A stretch of DNA of 52,813 nucleotides from Bacillus sp. EB01 (GCF_000613125.1 NZ_HG964497.1:2216886-2269698); one strand, 5' to 3'. Positions 28,187 through 36,873 are shown, counted from the first letter of the stretch. The notes: generated by a model not told the origin, from the sequence alone. Program-made: numbers and translations.

Positions 28187-28276
28187 ACTTCTCCTCCTTC
28201 CTATCTATCTAAATTCCAATATGGATGTAAGCTACTTATCTTTTTTGCTATATAAATTGATATTAGTTCCAATTAC

Positions 28277-28617
28277 GATTTCCGCCCCAGGCTCTTCACT
28301 TTCCACGGGCTGTGAGCCAGTCTTGATTCAGCGCCTAGTCCCTCGAGATTGCTTCGGTCCCTCAGGTGAAGTCAAAGAACGACTTCTCCTTCATGCCCCC
28401 ACAAGAGTATGCTTAGAAAGCATAGCATCGCACGAAGAAAATGCGATAGCTTTTTCGAGGAGCGCTTGTCAGTGCTGACCAAGACGCATACGCATTTCAT
28501 ACTCCTCGGCGAGAGCCTGTGGGGTCTCCCAGTTGAATAATCTTCCCGGAAAAAGCACCACAGGGGAAAATATGCATTTTTTGCACTAACAAACAAATAC
28601 TCACGCCTTCCGCTACA
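28277..28617 (+). repeat. Composite Bacillaceae-type intergenic repeat, apparently nested
   Basis: This accounts for most of the 535-bp gene-free gap between fin and mfd. The outer parts (about 28277-28319 and 28500-28617) look like the common Bacillus repeat that starts ATTTCCGC and ends CCTTCCGCTACAATCAAC. The middle (about 28325-28495) looks like a second family with CAGCGCCTAG, GCTTCGGTCC, a hairpin AGGTGAAGTC/GACTTCTCCT (28364-28390) and AGCGCTTGTCAGTGCTGACCAAG. CCCCACA (28398-28404) and TGTGGGG (28518-28524) form a long-range inverted repeat. Assignment to families is from memory. No ORF is seen. Confidence 0.6.
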
Positions 28618-28681
28618 ATCAACTATGTTTAAAAAACAATAAATTAACAAGTAAAAAGAAAAAGATGAACAGGATCAATAT

Positions 28682-28717
28682 GAAAACAGAAAAATGCTTT
28701 GGATCTTCCTCCAAAGC
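28682..28717 (-). terminator. Terminator of fin
   Basis: On the minus strand GCTTTGGA pairs with TCCAAAGC (8 bp), followed by ATTTTTCTGTTTT. It is 5 bp after the stop codon. Confidence 0.85.
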
Positions 28718-28721
28718 CTTT

Positions 28722-28952
28722 TCAGTGAATCAAATAATCATATTGGTGAAGTTCGGGGTTTCTTTCAAGGGATTCCTGACAATCCTCACAAATTGACTTT
28801 ATTTCCATATCACCATTCTCACCGTAGGAAACAATTTGAGAACGTTCCTGTTGGTTTAATGCATGTAATCCAAGCCTGATCGCATCAGCTGTCATCATGT
28901 CAAGCGAGCCAAGCTCAGTGCCACAATGCCTGCATTTATAATGGATAGCCAT
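28722..28952 (-). CDS. fin: Anti-sigma-F factor Fin
   Basis: Small zinc protein that binds RNA polymerase and helps the forespore switch from sigma-F to sigma-G. The 76-aa sequence has two CxxC pairs, Cys7/Cys10 and Cys55/Cys58, which fit a zinc site, and the family ending SLERNPELHQYDYLIH. It corresponds to B. subtilis yabK and lies between pth and mfd. A near-perfect sigma-G promoter precedes it, agreeing with known forespore expression. Confidence 0.95.
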   Translation of the reverse strand: MAIHYKCRHCGTELGSLDMMTADAIRLGLHALNQQERSQIVSYGENGDMEIKSICEDCQESLERNPELHQYDYLIH

Positions 28953-28982
28953 CTTTTTGCCTCCCTATCCCATCACTATTCG

Positions 28983-29012
28983 TAGTATGGACTTTTCTAG
29001 GGTTAATTATTC
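28983..29012 (-). promoter_or_regulatory. Sigma-G-type promoter of fin
   Basis: Minus strand GAATA-N18-CATACTA: a full match to the consensus GHATR-N18-CATNHTA, 30 bp upstream of the start codon. Sigma-F may also use it, since the two specificities overlap. Confidence 0.75.
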
Positions 29013-29057
29013 AGGCCTTTCCATTTTATGATGTGATGACTTTAAGCATGCAGCAAG

Positions 29058-29618
29058 CTATTGATTGAATTCATTCATAACCTGCAAAAATGGCTTTTCA
29101 AGCCAGGCCTCACATGCAGAGGCACCCTTATGGACAGCTTCCTCAATAAGCGGTTCTTCTTCCTTGCCAAAACGGCCCAATACATAATCAGTAACCGCTA
29201 CCCCCTCAGGCGGTCTGCTAATACCAATCCTAATTCGGTTGAATTCCTGTGTCCCAAGGTGGGCAACCGTCGACTTTATGCCGTTATGGCCACCTGGGCT
29301 TCCTTTTTGCCGTAACCTGATTTTCCCGGCGGGTAAATCAAGGTCATCATAAATGACTACGAGGTCTTCAGTATCCAGCTTATAAAAGTCCATAGCAGCC
29401 CGAATTGACTCCCCTGATAAGTTCATATATGTAAGAGGCATGAGAAGCAGCACTTTTTCCCCTTTATGTATACCTGTTCCAAACAAACCTTTATACTTTG
29501 CTTGATCCATTGCGATACCTAGGCGTTCTGCCAATAAAGCAATTACCTCAAAGCCTACATTATGGCGGGTACCGGCGTATTGTCTGCCTGGATTGCCTAA
29601 TCCAACAATCAATTTCAT
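29058..29618 (-). CDS. pth: Peptidyl-tRNA hydrolase
   Basis: Releases tRNA from peptidyl-tRNA that drops off ribosomes; essential (B. subtilis spoVC). The family motifs are [25 protein letters not shown] with the catalytic histidine in TRHNVG (residue 20), [11 protein letters not shown], and [31 protein letters not shown] chose the ATG with GGGGGA 7 bp upstream (186 aa). The ATG five codons earlier lacks a ribosome-binding site. A 181-bp gap with a repeat and the ctc terminator separates it from ctc. Confidence 0.97.
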   Translation of the reverse strand: MKLIVGLGNPGRQYAGTRHNVGFEVIALLAERLGIAMDQAKYKGLFGTGIHKGEKVLLLMPLTYMNLSGESIRAAMDFYKLDTEDLVVIYDDLDLPAGKIRLRQKGSPGGHNGIKSTVAHLGTQEFNRIRIGISRPPEGVAVTDYVLGRFGKEEEPLIEEAVHKGASACEAWLEKPFLQVMNEFNQ

Positions 29619-29639
29619 CTCTGAATCCCCCATTCGTTA

Positions 29640-29694
29640 CAAGAAAAGCGCAAGCGCCTTCGTGACAGGCAAAGACCGCCTATCCCTGTGATGA
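29640..29694 (-). repeat. Small intergenic repeat, copy B
   Basis: In the ctc-pth gap. On the minus strand ATCACAGGGATAGGCGG continuing to CCTGTCACGA matches copy A at 20523-20555 with three differences. It then runs into GGCGCTTGCGCTTTTC, a sequence frequent in Bacillus intergenic repeats. It lacks the terminal inverted repeats of copy A. Confidence 0.65.
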
Positions 29695-29756
29695 TTATCC
29701 CTGAAGCTTTCCTAAAACCTTTCCTTTTAAAGAAATGGTCATACTTTTATTGTAAA

Positions 29757-29793
29757 CCATAAAAGACGTAACCTAAAACCTTAGGCTACGTCT
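29757..29793 (-). terminator. Terminator of ctc
   Basis: On the minus strand AGACGTAGCCTAA pairs with TTAGGTTACGTCT with one mismatch, then TTTTATGG. It lies 6 bp after the stop. Confidence 0.75.
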
Positions 29794-29799
29794 CGACCT

Positions 29800-30447
29800 C
29801 TATTCTTTTTCAGAAGCTCCGGAAGGCTCTGTTTCTCTGCCTTCCTCATTTTCAGGTGTTCCACCGTCCTGTTGCTCACCACTATTAATTTCTTCTTCTA
29901 CCTTTGGAGGAAGGATGGAGGCAATAACTTCGTCTCCCTCATGGTTAAATTCAAATTTACCATCTGAACTTAAATCCGCAATTGTTAGGACTTCGTTTAC
30001 CTGTAAATTTGTTACATCCACTTCAAGGGATTGAGGTATGTTTTCCGGCGTACTTGTAATGGATACGGTGAATAGCGGCTGTTGAAGAATTCCGCCATCC
30101 CTTACCCCTGCTGCGTCACCAGTAAGAACGACATTGACATCAACACTGAGTTTTGATGTTTTATCTACTGCAAGAAAGTCGGCATGAAGAATTTCATTGT
30201 TGATCGTGTCTTTTTGATAATCAGTCATAATTACATCCTGTTTATTGCCTTCAATATCCAGAGAGATGACTCCGTTTCTGCCAACCTCTTTTAATGTTTT
30301 GGCAAATTCCGCTGAACTAACATAAACAGGTGTACTATCTACCTTTGATCCGTAAACAACCGCCGGGATGTCGCCTTGTTTGCGCAGCTGCTTAGGCCGT
30401 AAATTTTGTTCCCCACCGCGATTTTTAGCTAGTAGAGTTGTGCTCAT
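29800..30447 (-). CDS. ctc: Ribosomal protein bL25 / general stress protein Ctc
   Basis: Binds 5S rRNA in the 50S subunit; in Bacillus it is induced by stress. Long, CTC-type form (215 aa). Residues 1-90 are the L25 domain (LRKQGDIPAVVYGSKVDSTPVYV, TDYQKDTINNEILHADFL), residues 95-185 the TL5 C-terminal beta domain, and a final acidic tail of about 30 residues is rich in Glu and Gly. A sigma-B-type promoter sits upstream, as at the classic B. subtilis ctc gene. A terminator follows. Confidence 0.96.
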   Translation of the reverse strand: MSTTLLAKNRGGEQNLRPKQLRKQGDIPAVVYGSKVDSTPVYVSSAEFAKTLKEVGRNGVISLDIEGNKQDVIMTDYQKDTINNEILHADFLAVDKTSKLSVDVNVVLTGDAAGVRDGGILQQPLFTVSITSTPENIPQSLEVDVTNLQVNEVLTIADLSSDGKFEFNHEGDEVIASILPPKVEEEINSGEQQDGGTPENEEGRETEPSGASEKE

Positions 30448-30494
30448 AATGATCCCCTTCCTCTTCTTTCATCATTTTGTGCCTATATAAAAAA

Positions 30495-30520
30495 ATGCCC
30501 CAAAAAAGGAAGGTCTAAAC
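30495..30520 (-). promoter_or_regulatory. Sigma-B promoter of ctc
   Basis: Minus strand GTTTAG-N14-GGGCAT. The consensus is GTTTAA-N12/15-GGGTAT, so each half has one difference. The 14-bp spacing equals that of B. subtilis ctc. Confidence 0.75.
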
Positions 30521-30551
30521 ACAACATTCTTATAGCTTCAAAGGGATTTCC

Positions 30552-30592
30552 TTAAAATCACATACTCCATAGGGCATTCCGCGTGATTTTAA
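30552..30592. repeat. 10-bp perfect inverted repeat upstream of ctc
   Basis: TTAAAATCAC and GTGATTTTAA are separated by 21 bases, between the prs terminator and the sigma-B promoter of ctc. It could be a protein-binding palindrome or an RNA hairpin. Confidence 0.7.
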
Positions 30593-30615
30593 ATTCAAAT
30601 TTAAAAATAAGGAAG

Positions 30616-30647
30616 CAGGAAAAGGGCCTGCCTTTTCGGACGGGCCC
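30616..30647 (-). terminator. Terminator of glmU-prs
   Basis: On the minus strand GGGCC and GGCCC form the base of a stem with an inner CC/GG pair, followed by TTTTCC. It is 8 bp after the prs stop. Confidence 0.65.
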
Positions 30648-30654
30648 AATATGT

Positions 30655-31611
30655 TTAATCAAAAAGAGTACTTACGGATTGTTCCTCATGGACACGGATA
30701 ATGGCTTCGCCAATTAAAGGTGCCACTGAAAGGGATTGGATTTTAGGAATTTTCTTTTCCTCCCCCAGCTCAATCGAGTTCGTTACGACAAGTTCCTTAA
30801 TTTTTGAATTTTGGATCCGTTCGATTGCAGGGCCGGAAAGAACCGGATGGGTACAGCATGCATATACTGCAGCCGCACCATTCTCAACAAGTGCATTTGC
30901 TGCTAGCGTTATGGTACCCGCTGTGTCAATAATATCGTCAATAAGAATGGCTACCTTGCCTTCAATATTACCAACGATATTCATTACTTCTGCCACATTT
31001 GGGCGCGGGCGGCGCTTATCAATGATGGCAATCGGGGCTTTCAATCGTTCAGCCATTTTGCGCGCACGGGTAACACCGCCATGATCTGGGGAAACAATGA
31101 CGATATCACCTTTCAGATCCCTGCTTTTAAAATGCTCTGACAGGATTGGAACACCCATTAAGTGATCGATAGGTATATCGAAGAACCCCTGGATTTGCGG
31201 AGCATGCAAATCAAGAGTAATAACGCGTGTGGCACCTGCCGTCTCCAACAGGTTAGCGACTAGCTTTGCAGTGATAGGTTCACGAGCGCGTGCCTTTCTA
31301 TCCTGACGGGCATAACCATAATAAGGCATAACAATATTAATTGTTTTTGCCGAAGCGCGCTTTAGAGCATCAATCATAATCAACAATTCCATAATATTCT
31401 CATTGACTGGCGCACTTGTGGATTGAATTACATATACATCGCAGCCACGGATACTTTCTTCAATATTAATTTGAATTTCTCCGTCACTAAAACGCGTTAC
31501 TGAACATTTACCAAGCTCTACTCCAATTACCTTAGCAATCTCATCTGCCAGCTGATAATTTGAGTTTAGGCTGAACACCTTTAAATTTGGATCTAAATAT
31601 TGGTTTGACAT
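30655..31611 (-). CDS. prs: Ribose-phosphate pyrophosphokinase (PRPP synthetase)
   Basis: Makes PRPP from ribose 5-phosphate and ATP for nucleotide, His and Trp synthesis. Class I motifs: [23 protein letters not shown] near the N terminus, [33 protein letters not shown], and the PRPP loop [14 protein letters not shown] (about residue 220). I chose the ATG giving MSNQYLDPN (318 aa), with GGAGG 5 bp upstream. It follows glmU by 21 bp in one operon. Confidence 0.98.
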   Translation of the reverse strand: MSNQYLDPNLKVFSLNSNYQLADEIAKVIGVELGKCSVTRFSDGEIQINIEESIRGCDVYVIQSTSAPVNENIMELLIMIDALKRASAKTINIVMPYYGYARQDRKARAREPITAKLVANLLETAGATRVITLDLHAPQIQGFFDIPIDHLMGVPILSEHFKSRDLKGDIVIVSPDHGGVTRARKMAERLKAPIAIIDKRRPRPNVAEVMNIVGNIEGKVAILIDDIIDTAGTITLAANALVENGAAAVYACCTHPVLSGPAIERIQNSKIKELVVTNSIELGEEKKIPKIQSLSVAPLIGEAIIRVHEEQSVSTLFD

Positions 31612-31632
31612 GATGGCCTCCAATTGGATTCA

Positions 31633-33006
31633 TTATTTCTTTATGTTAAGTTTTTGAACATAATTTTCTTTATTTACCTGCCGAGCTCTCGCGACAGACA
31701 AGGCTTCAGACGGGACGTTTTCAGTAATTGTCGACCCTGCAGCAACATAAGCTCCCTTTCCGATTGTCACTGGGGCTACAAGGTTCGAATTACACCCGAT
31801 AAATACTCCATCTTCTATTTTGGTCAAAAACTTGTTTTTGCCATCATAATTAACAGTAATTGAACCACAGCCAATGTTCACATCACTGCCAACTTCCGCA
31901 TCGCCAATATAGCTGAGATGAGAGGCTTTACTAGAATTTCCAATAACAGCCTTTTTAATCTCGACGAAATTGCCGATTTTGACATCATTGCCAAGCTGGG
32001 AATCAGGACGGATATGAGCAAATGGACCGATATTCACACAAGATCCAATTGAGCTTCGGAAAGCAGCCGACTGCCTGATAACTGTTTCATTTCCTACTTC
32101 ACAACAATCAATTTCTGTATGGGGACCAATTTTACAATCCGAGCCGATGACGGTACTGCCGCTTATAATTGTACCCGGCAGGATTACAGTATCCTGTCCA
32201 ATTCGGACGTCCGGGCCAATATATGTGGAGGCAGGATCAATAATTGTGACACCATTTCGCATATGCAGTGTATTAATTCGGTTTCTCATAATCCTTTCGG
32301 CCTCAGAAAGCGCAATCCGATCATTGACTCCGAGTGTTTCAGCCTGATCAGCTGTCATAAACGCAGAAACGATCTCACCCTGTTTCTTGAGGATTTCAAT
32401 GACATCAGGAAGATAGTATTCACCTTGTGAATTTTCATTGGAAACATTCTTGAGGGCAGAAAATAGAGCTTGATTATCAAAACAATATGTTCCCGTATTG
32501 ATTTCCGTTATTGCCTTTTCAGCTTCACTTGCATCTTTATGCTCAACGATTTTTTCTACATGGCCTTTCCCATTCCTGACAATGCGGCCATATCCCGCTG
32601 GGTCACTCATCTGAGCGGTTAATACAGTCGCCTTTGCACCCGTTGTCCTATGGTGGCTGAACAAAGCTTCCATCGTTTCAGAAGTGATTAAAGGAGTATC
32701 CCCGCAAACAACCAGGGTAACACCTTCCTTGTCGCCTAGCTGGCCTGCAGCCTGCAAAACAGCATGAGCAGTTCCCAACTGTTTTTCCTGGAGTGCGTAG
32801 CTGCTTTTTTCTCCAAGCTGCGCTTTTACTTTCTCGGCTCCATGGCCGATGATTGTTACTATTTCATTTATGGAAAGATTCGAAATCTGGTCAATAACAT
32901 GCTCTACCATCGGTTTCCCACAAACAGGGTGGAGAACCTTATAAAGCTTTGATTTCATGCGTGTCCCTTGACCGGCAGCCAGGATGACAGCAAAACGATT
33001 CGACAT
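31633..33006 (-). CDS. glmU: Bifunctional GlmU uridyltransferase / acetyltransferase
   Basis: Makes UDP-N-acetylglucosamine for peptidoglycan. The N-terminal pyrophosphorylase domain has the [11 protein letters not shown] signature (residues 8-18). The C-terminal half is a left-handed beta helix of hexapeptide repeats (about residues 250-430: [40 protein letters not shown]), which carries acetyltransferase activity. I chose the ATG with GGAGG 7 bp upstream (MSNRFAVIL, 457 aa). The upstream in-frame extension has no ribosome-binding site and overlaps promoter sequence. Confidence 0.98.
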   Translation of the reverse strand: MSNRFAVILAAGQGTRMKSKLYKVLHPVCGKPMVEHVIDQISNLSINEIVTIIGHGAEKVKAQLGEKSSYALQEKQLGTAHAVLQAAGQLGDKEGVTLVVCGDTPLITSETMEALFSHHRTTGAKATVLTAQMSDPAGYGRIVRNGKGHVEKIVEHKDASEAEKAITEINTGTYCFDNQALFSALKNVSNENSQGEYYLPDVIEILKKQGEIVSAFMTADQAETLGVNDRIALSEAERIMRNRINTLHMRNGVTIIDPASTYIGPDVRIGQDTVILPGTIISGSTVIGSDCKIGPHTEIDCCEVGNETVIRQSAAFRSSIGSCVNIGPFAHIRPDSQLGNDVKIGNFVEIKKAVIGNSSKASHLSYIGDAEVGSDVNIGCGSITVNYDGKNKFLTKIEDGVFIGCNSNLVAPVTIGKGAYVAAGSTITENVPSEALSVARARQVNKENYVQKLNIKK

Positions 33007-33096
33007 GCACATGCCTCCAATTTTACATATATACAGCAAAATGGCTGTTATAAAGTATTTTCCGTACAAAGCCATCTTCTGTTTATCCAATTTAAA

Positions 33097-33125
33097 ATAT
33101 TATCGTAAATAGGTTGTTATTTCAA
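33097..33125 (-). promoter_or_regulatory. Sigma-A promoter of glmU-prs
   Basis: Minus strand TTGAAA-N17-TAATAT, in the spoVG-glmU gap downstream of the spoVG terminator. Confidence 0.6.
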
Positions 33126-33183
33126 GGATACTGGAAGAATGTATAATTTTTACATAGCGTGGTATTTAAGGGGAGTAAGCCTG

Positions 33184-33222
33184 TAGAAATGAAAAAGAGC
33201 CTGACTTTTTACAGTAGGCCCT
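33184..33222 (-). terminator. Terminator of spoVG
   Basis: On the minus strand AGGGCCT pairs with AGGCTCT (one wobble), then TTTTTCATTTC. Confidence 0.7.
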
Positions 33223-33235
33223 TGATGCATTATGC

Positions 33236-33526
33236 TTATGAAGCTCCGGCTTCTTCAAATTCAACTTCTAATTCGCCCAGGCGGTGATACTCTGCGAGGA
33301 CCGCTTCCTGGATTTTTCCGCGGGTACCGGAATTGATCGGATGGGCGATATCGCGAAACTCCCCGTCCGGAGTACGCTTGCTCGGCATTGCCACAAACAA
33401 GCCATTGTTGCCATCGATCACGCGGATATCGTGGACGACAAATTCATTATCGAGCGTAATTGAGGCAATTGCTCTCATCCGTCCTTCTGTATTTACGCGG
33501 CGCAATCTTACGTCTGTCACTTCCAT
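33236..33526 (-). CDS. spoVG: Regulator SpoVG
   Basis: Small nucleic-acid-binding regulator; affects septation and cortex formation in Bacillus. The 96-aa protein shows the conserved core [51 protein letters not shown] in segments and the acidic C terminus. An exact-match sigma-H promoter lies upstream in an AT-rich region that in B. subtilis is an AbrB target. It lies between ridA and glmU and has its own terminator. Confidence 0.97.
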   Translation of the reverse strand: MEVTDVRLRRVNTEGRMRAIASITLDNEFVVHDIRVIDGNNGLFVAMPSKRTPDGEFRDIAHPINSGTRGKIQEAVLAEYHRLGELEVEFEEAGAS

Positions 33527-33567
33527 ACCTTCACACCCTTTTCTCGTAAATAAAAAAACCTAATACT

Positions 33568-33596
33568 ATATTCGTCAGAAATTTTTGTTTTCCTTC
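33568..33596 (-). promoter_or_regulatory. Sigma-H promoter of spoVG
   Basis: Minus strand GAAGGAAAA-N11-GACGAATAT matches the sigma-H consensus RNAGGAWWW-N11/12-RNNGAATWW at every fixed position. The 60 bp upstream are strongly AT-rich, which fits the AbrB-bound region known at B. subtilis spoVG. Confidence 0.85.
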
Positions 33597-33684
33597 TTTT
33601 AATTGAGATTTTTTAGAAAAATTTCGTCAAATTAGTGAACTTTAGAAGAAAAGGTATAAAATGGAATAAATACTATAAGATTTG

Positions 33685-34059
33685 TTACTTTACCAGTGCA
33701 ACTACCTCAATTTCAACAAGTACGTCTTTTGGCAGCCTGGCCACTTCGACTGTAGATCTTGCTGGTTTATGAATTGGGAAAAATTCGGCATATACGTCAT
33801 TGAGCGCGGCAAAGTCATCCATGTTTTTAATAAAAACAGTCGTTTTCACAACTGTATTAAAACTAGATCCAGCCGCAGCCAGGACAGCCTCCAGATTTTT
33901 GAATACCTGCCTTGTTTGGGCAGCTATATCTCCTTCTACAAGTACGCCCTCTTTCGTAAGAGGTATTTGTCCGGAACTATAGAACATGTTGTTAACAACA
34001 ATCCCTTGTGAATATGGGCCGATTGCAGCTGGTGCCATATCTGTCTGCACTACCTTCAT
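33685..34059 (-). CDS. ridA: RidA family enamine/imine deaminase (YabJ)
   Basis: Hydrolyses reactive enamines and imines, such as 2-aminoacrylate, made by PLP enzymes. The 124-aa protein has the family pattern [26 protein letters not shown] (residues 9-34) and the catalytic-site arginine in [24 protein letters not shown] (Arg about 104). It starts within the last base of the purR stop codon, so it is coupled to purR. In B. subtilis yabJ is linked to PurR function by genetics. The ATG-proximal region overlaps purR 3' sequence. Confidence 0.96.
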   Translation of the reverse strand: MKVVQTDMAPAAIGPYSQGIVVNNMFYSSGQIPLTKEGVLVEGDIAAQTRQVFKNLEAVLAAAGSSFNTVVKTTVFIKNMDDFAALNDVYAEFFPIHKPARSTVEVARLPKDVLVEIEVVALVK

Positions 34060-34895
34060 TACTGTTCCTCCCTTTTGTTGCGGCTAAAATAATTTCCTTC
34101 TGTAACACTTATCCGCTTCTCACGAACATCGACGTCTGCAAGCTGGACAAGCGATATATATTCATCAACAAGCCTTTCCTCAATTTTTTCGGATTCGACT
34201 AAGACGGCTATCCCCGCAACGGTCGCCTTGAATTCATCAAGTAAACTAATCATTCCAGCCACTGTACCCCCGGCTTTCATGAAGTCATCAACAATCAGAA
34301 CTTTTGAACCTTCTGCAAGGCTGCGTTTTGAAAGGACCATTGTCTGAATCCGTTTAGTTGAACCCGAAACATAATTGATGCTGACTGTCGGTCCCTCAGT
34401 AACCTTATTATCACGCCTAACTATTACCAAGGGCACATTCAATTCTGTCGCCACTGCATACGCAAGCGGAATTCCTTTTGTTGCAACCGTCATCACCACA
34501 TCAATTTTTGTTCTAGCATAGGCGGAAGCGATAATCTTCGCTGCGGTTTGGACAGTCTGAGGGTTTCCCAGGATATCAGCTAAATACAAATATCCACCAG
34601 GTAAAAGGCGGTCCGGCCTTGCAATCAATTCACATAATTCCGATACAAAATCTCTTGCTTCAATTTCTCCTATCCTTACCAAAAACTTAACCCCGCCAGC
34701 TGCGCCAGGAACAGTTTGAAGCGTCCCGATTCCCCGCTTTTCAAATGTTTCCTTGATTATGGCGAGATCCTCACTAATTGATGATTTAGCTGACGAATAG
34801 CGTTCTGCGAAAAAGGTTAGCGGAACGAGTTCGCGGGGCCGTTCTAACAAGTAATTTGTCATGTCAATTAAGCGTTCACTACGGCGAAATTTCAT
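34059..34895 (-). CDS. purR: Purine repressor PurR
   Basis: Represses purine genes; PRPP relieves binding. A winged helix at residues 1-70 ([33 protein letters not shown]) is followed by a phosphoribosyltransferase-like domain with the PRPP motif [13 protein letters not shown] (residues 199-211). Full length at 278 aa. The gene is 54 bp downstream of ispE and overlaps ridA by one base. Two PurBox-like sequences lie in the gap, so autoregulation is likely. Confidence 0.97.
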   Translation of the reverse strand: MKFRRSERLIDMTNYLLERPRELVPLTFFAERYSSAKSSISEDLAIIKETFEKRGIGTLQTVPGAAGGVKFLVRIGEIEARDFVSELCELIARPDRLLPGGYLYLADILGNPQTVQTAAKIIASAYARTKIDVVMTVATKGIPLAYAVATELNVPLVIVRRDNKVTEGPTVSINYVSGSTKRIQTMVLSKRSLAEGSKVLIVDDFMKAGGTVAGMISLLDEFKATVAGIAVLVESEKIEERLVDEYISLVQLADVDVREKRISVTEGNYFSRNKREEQ

Positions 34896-34906
34896 GAAGA
34901 CCTCCG

Positions 34907-34951
34907 AATACCGAATATTTTAATTTAAATTTATCATAATCATCCGGATTT
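34907..34951 (-). promoter_or_regulatory. PurBox-like pair upstream of purR
   Basis: Minus strand: AAATCCGGATGAT (34951-34939) matches AWWWCCGAACWWT at 10 of 13 positions. AATATTCGGTATT (34919-34907) matches the inverse form at 12 of 13. They are 19 bp apart, slightly more than usual, and lie just before the purR start. Confidence 0.5.
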
Positions 34952-35816
34952 ATTCAATATTCCGCTCCCCAAGCATACGGACGGCAAAAACTTGATCGCA
35001 AAAACCTCTCAATCCGTTATAGATCCTGTGCATTCTTGAATCATGCTTGACGAGACCGAATACAGTTGGGCCGCTCCCGCTCATCAGGACTGCATCCGCA
35101 CCGAATCTCTTCATCTGTTCTTTGATTTGCGCAACTTCAGGGTAGTGCTTTAATGTAACACCTTCAAGGACATTTCCTACATTCCTGCATACCTCTGCAT
35201 AGTTATTGTCCCTTATAGCGTCAATCATTGCTGCTGTTTTGGGATGTATAATACTCGAGACATCCAAGCGCCTATAAACATCGGCAGTAGATACCCCTGT
35301 AAACGGCTTGGCCAGAATGACCCAGCATGTAGGCGGAGTTGGCAATTGTTCGATCTTTTCACCACGGCCTGTCGCGAGGGCCGTCCCTCCATACACACAA
35401 AAAGATACATCTGAACCAATTTCAGCTCCCAGTACAGCAAGCTCGTCCAGGGAAAGTCCCAGCCCCCATACTTTATTCAGCCCTCTTAGGGCAGCCGCAG
35501 CATCACTGCTTCCGCCAGCCAGCCCTGCAGCAACCGGAATAATTTTATCAATCGAAATGGTTACACCTTGCTTTACTCCAAATCTATCCTTTAATAGCTG
35601 AGCTGCCTGGTATGCCAGATTACGATGGTCATCCGGAACAAAACGGCTCTGGGACACGATTTTGATTTGACCGGTTTCGTTAGGGGATAACTCAAGTCGG
35701 TCTGCCAGATCGATTGTTGTCATAATCATTTCTACTTCATGATAGCCATCCGGCCGTTTATGCAATACATCAAGGGAAAGATTGATTTTTGCCGGGGCTT
35801 TAACTAATAGCTTCAA
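34950..35816 (-). CDS. ispE: 4-diphosphocytidyl-2-C-methyl-D-erythritol kinase
   Basis: GHMP kinase of the MEP isoprenoid pathway. The N-terminal motif [23 protein letters not shown] (residues 6-28) and the glycine-rich ATP loop [17 protein letters not shown] (94-110) are intact. GSGPTVFGL near residue 235 is GHMP motif 3. The 288-aa length is normal. It lies between sspF and purR as in B. subtilis. Its promoter is not clear in the AT-rich upstream gap. Confidence 0.97.
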   Translation of the reverse strand: MKLLVKAPAKINLSLDVLHKRPDGYHEVEMIMTTIDLADRLELSPNETGQIKIVSQSRFVPDDHRNLAYQAAQLLKDRFGVKQGVTISIDKIIPVAAGLAGGSSDAAAALRGLNKVWGLGLSLDELAVLGAEIGSDVSFCVYGGTALATGRGEKIEQLPTPPTCWVILAKPFTGVSTADVYRRLDVSSIIHPKTAAMIDAIRDNNYAEVCRNVGNVLEGVTLKHYPEVAQIKEQMKRFGADAVLMSGSGPTVFGLVKHDSRMHRIYNGLRGFCDQVFAVRMLGERNIE

Positions 35817-35977
35817 AGAAGTCCACCTACTTTAGTATAAATACAACAAGAACACTAATTTTGTCCTATTTTACCACAAAACCTTACTGATAAGACCTTG
35901 TTTGATGAATACACCCAAAAATATAAAGTGAAACTGATAATCCAAATAAATTTTGCTAGGGGAAAGCCGCGGTACTA

Positions 35978-36010
35978 ACTAAAACAAAAAGGCCCGGGAG
36001 ATCATCCCGG
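35978..36010 (-). terminator. Terminator of the sspF unit
   Basis: On the minus strand CCGGGA pairs with TCCCGG, followed by GCCTTTTTGTTTT. It lies 54 bp after the stop of the small ORF coupled to sspF, and 227 bp after the sspF stop itself. Confidence 0.8.
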
Positions 36011-36063
36011 ACTTGCCGCAGAGATTTGTTATTTTAAGTGCTCGAAGACGGTCTTTGCCGTAT

Positions 36064-36240
36064 TCAGGTGTCTCCTTTACCCGTTTTCGCAAACCAAACG
36101 GTTGCTGTTTCTTCAAGACGATGTTGAGTTACAGGAACGGTAGCCTCATCGTTCCGGCTTGAGACCATACGGCCCAGCCGTTTAAAACTGAGCCTGGCCG
36201 CTACAATCAGGTTTCCAAGTTTTCGAAGGGCAGGATTCAT
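36064..36240 (-). CDS. Unknown 58-aa basic protein, coupled to sspF
   Basis: I do not recognise this protein. Its ATG overlaps the sspF stop codon (ATGA), and AGGA lies about 6 bp upstream inside sspF, so translation would be coupled. The frame stays open for 58 codons and ends before the shared terminator. The N-terminal half is basic and partly amphipathic ([20 protein letters not shown], then RLGRMVSSR). The C-terminal half is mixed and contains [11 protein letters not shown]. Net charge is about +5, there are no cysteines and no membrane helix. Transcription from the sigma-G promoter of sspF would make it a forespore protein. It could still be a chance frame. Confidence 0.5.
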   Translation of the reverse strand: MNPALRKLGNLIVAARLSFKRLGRMVSSRNDEATVPVTQHRLEETATVWFAKTGKGDT

Positions 36241-36416
36241 TGCCGATCCTGCAGAAGTTGCAGTTGAGCAAGTTCAATCGCGCGCTTGACCATATTTCCT
36301 GCATCACGCGCTCGTATACCGCCCCATCCTTCCTTCTCAACAACATCATAGAAACCAAGATCCTTTGCTAGTTCTTCTTTAAAACGGTCAGACATTACTC
36401 CCTTTCTTCTGGCCAT
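36237..36416 (-). CDS. sspF: Small acid-soluble spore protein SspF, alpha/beta type
   Basis: A 59-aa minor SASP relative. It begins [22 protein letters not shown] and ends with the DNA-binding SASP helix [19 protein letters not shown] (residues 32-50), close to B. subtilis SspF. It binds forespore DNA by family analogy. GGAGGGG lies 9 bp before the ATG and a sigma-G promoter lies upstream. It sits between veg and ispE as in B. subtilis. Its stop codon overlaps the start of a further small ORF, which is unusual. Confidence 0.95.
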   Translation of the reverse strand: MARRKGVMSDRFKEELAKDLGFYDVVEKEGWGGIRARDAGNMVKRAIELAQLQLLQDRQ

Positions 36417-36450
36417 TTAAAACAACCCCTCCAATCAACCGCGGCAATAT

Positions 36451-36480
36451 TAGTATGCAAACCATTCCGTTTTTTCATCC
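36451..36480 (-). promoter_or_regulatory. Sigma-G promoter of sspF
   Basis: Minus strand GGATG-N18-CATACTA. The -10 matches CATNHTA fully, and the -35 has four of five matches to GHATR. It sits just after the veg terminator. Confidence 0.7.
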
Positions 36481-36499
36481 TAGTAACACTTAACTACAA

Positions 36500-36529
36500 A
36501 CACAAAAACAGCGGACGAATCGCCCGCTG
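36500..36529 (-). terminator. Terminator of veg
   Basis: On the minus strand CAGCGG pairs with CCGCTG, then TTTTTGTG. Confidence 0.8.
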
Positions 36530-36546
36530 CCCTGCATACTTATATC

Positions 36547-36810
36547 CTAGCTTAAAGCTGCTTGTCCTGCTGCTTCTTCATAGAAGGTAATTTCCACTGT
36601 TTCTGTAAGTACATCTGCATAGCTGTAAGATACCCGTTCAAATGCATTTTCTTCCTGGTCCAGTTCAATAACAAAAACTGAAGGATAAGTCTCCGCTAAA
36701 ATTCCGGAACGTTCAATGGTCTTTCTGCGGCCTCCGTTCGCTTTTAACAGAAGCCTTTTTCCCAGATTTGAATCCAGAGCCTTTTTGATATCGGCAAGTG
36801 TTTTTGGCAT
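36547..36810 (-). CDS. veg: Veg protein
   Basis: An 87-aa abundant protein linked in B. subtilis to biofilm gene control and spore germination. The family begins [30 protein letters not shown] and continues [20 protein letters not shown] with an SH3-like beta fold expected. I set the start at the ATG preceded by GAGGTG at 6 bp. An in-frame extension upstream runs through the promoter region and is not coding. Two strong tandem promoters precede it. Confidence 0.97.
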   Translation of the reverse strand: MPKTLADIKKALDSNLGKRLLLKANGGRRKTIERSGILAETYPSVFVIELDQEENAFERVSYSYADVLTETVEITFYEEAAGQAALS

Positions 36811-36831
36811 TCGATCCACCTCACTGTGTAA

Positions 36832-36860
36832 AGTATAACACGCTGACATAGTTTTGTCAA
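36832..36860 (-). promoter_or_regulatory. veg promoter, proximal (sigma-A)
   Basis: Minus strand TTGACA-N17-TATACT, 22 bp upstream of the start codon. Confidence 0.85.
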
Positions 36861-36873
36861 AGAAAAAGCATAA

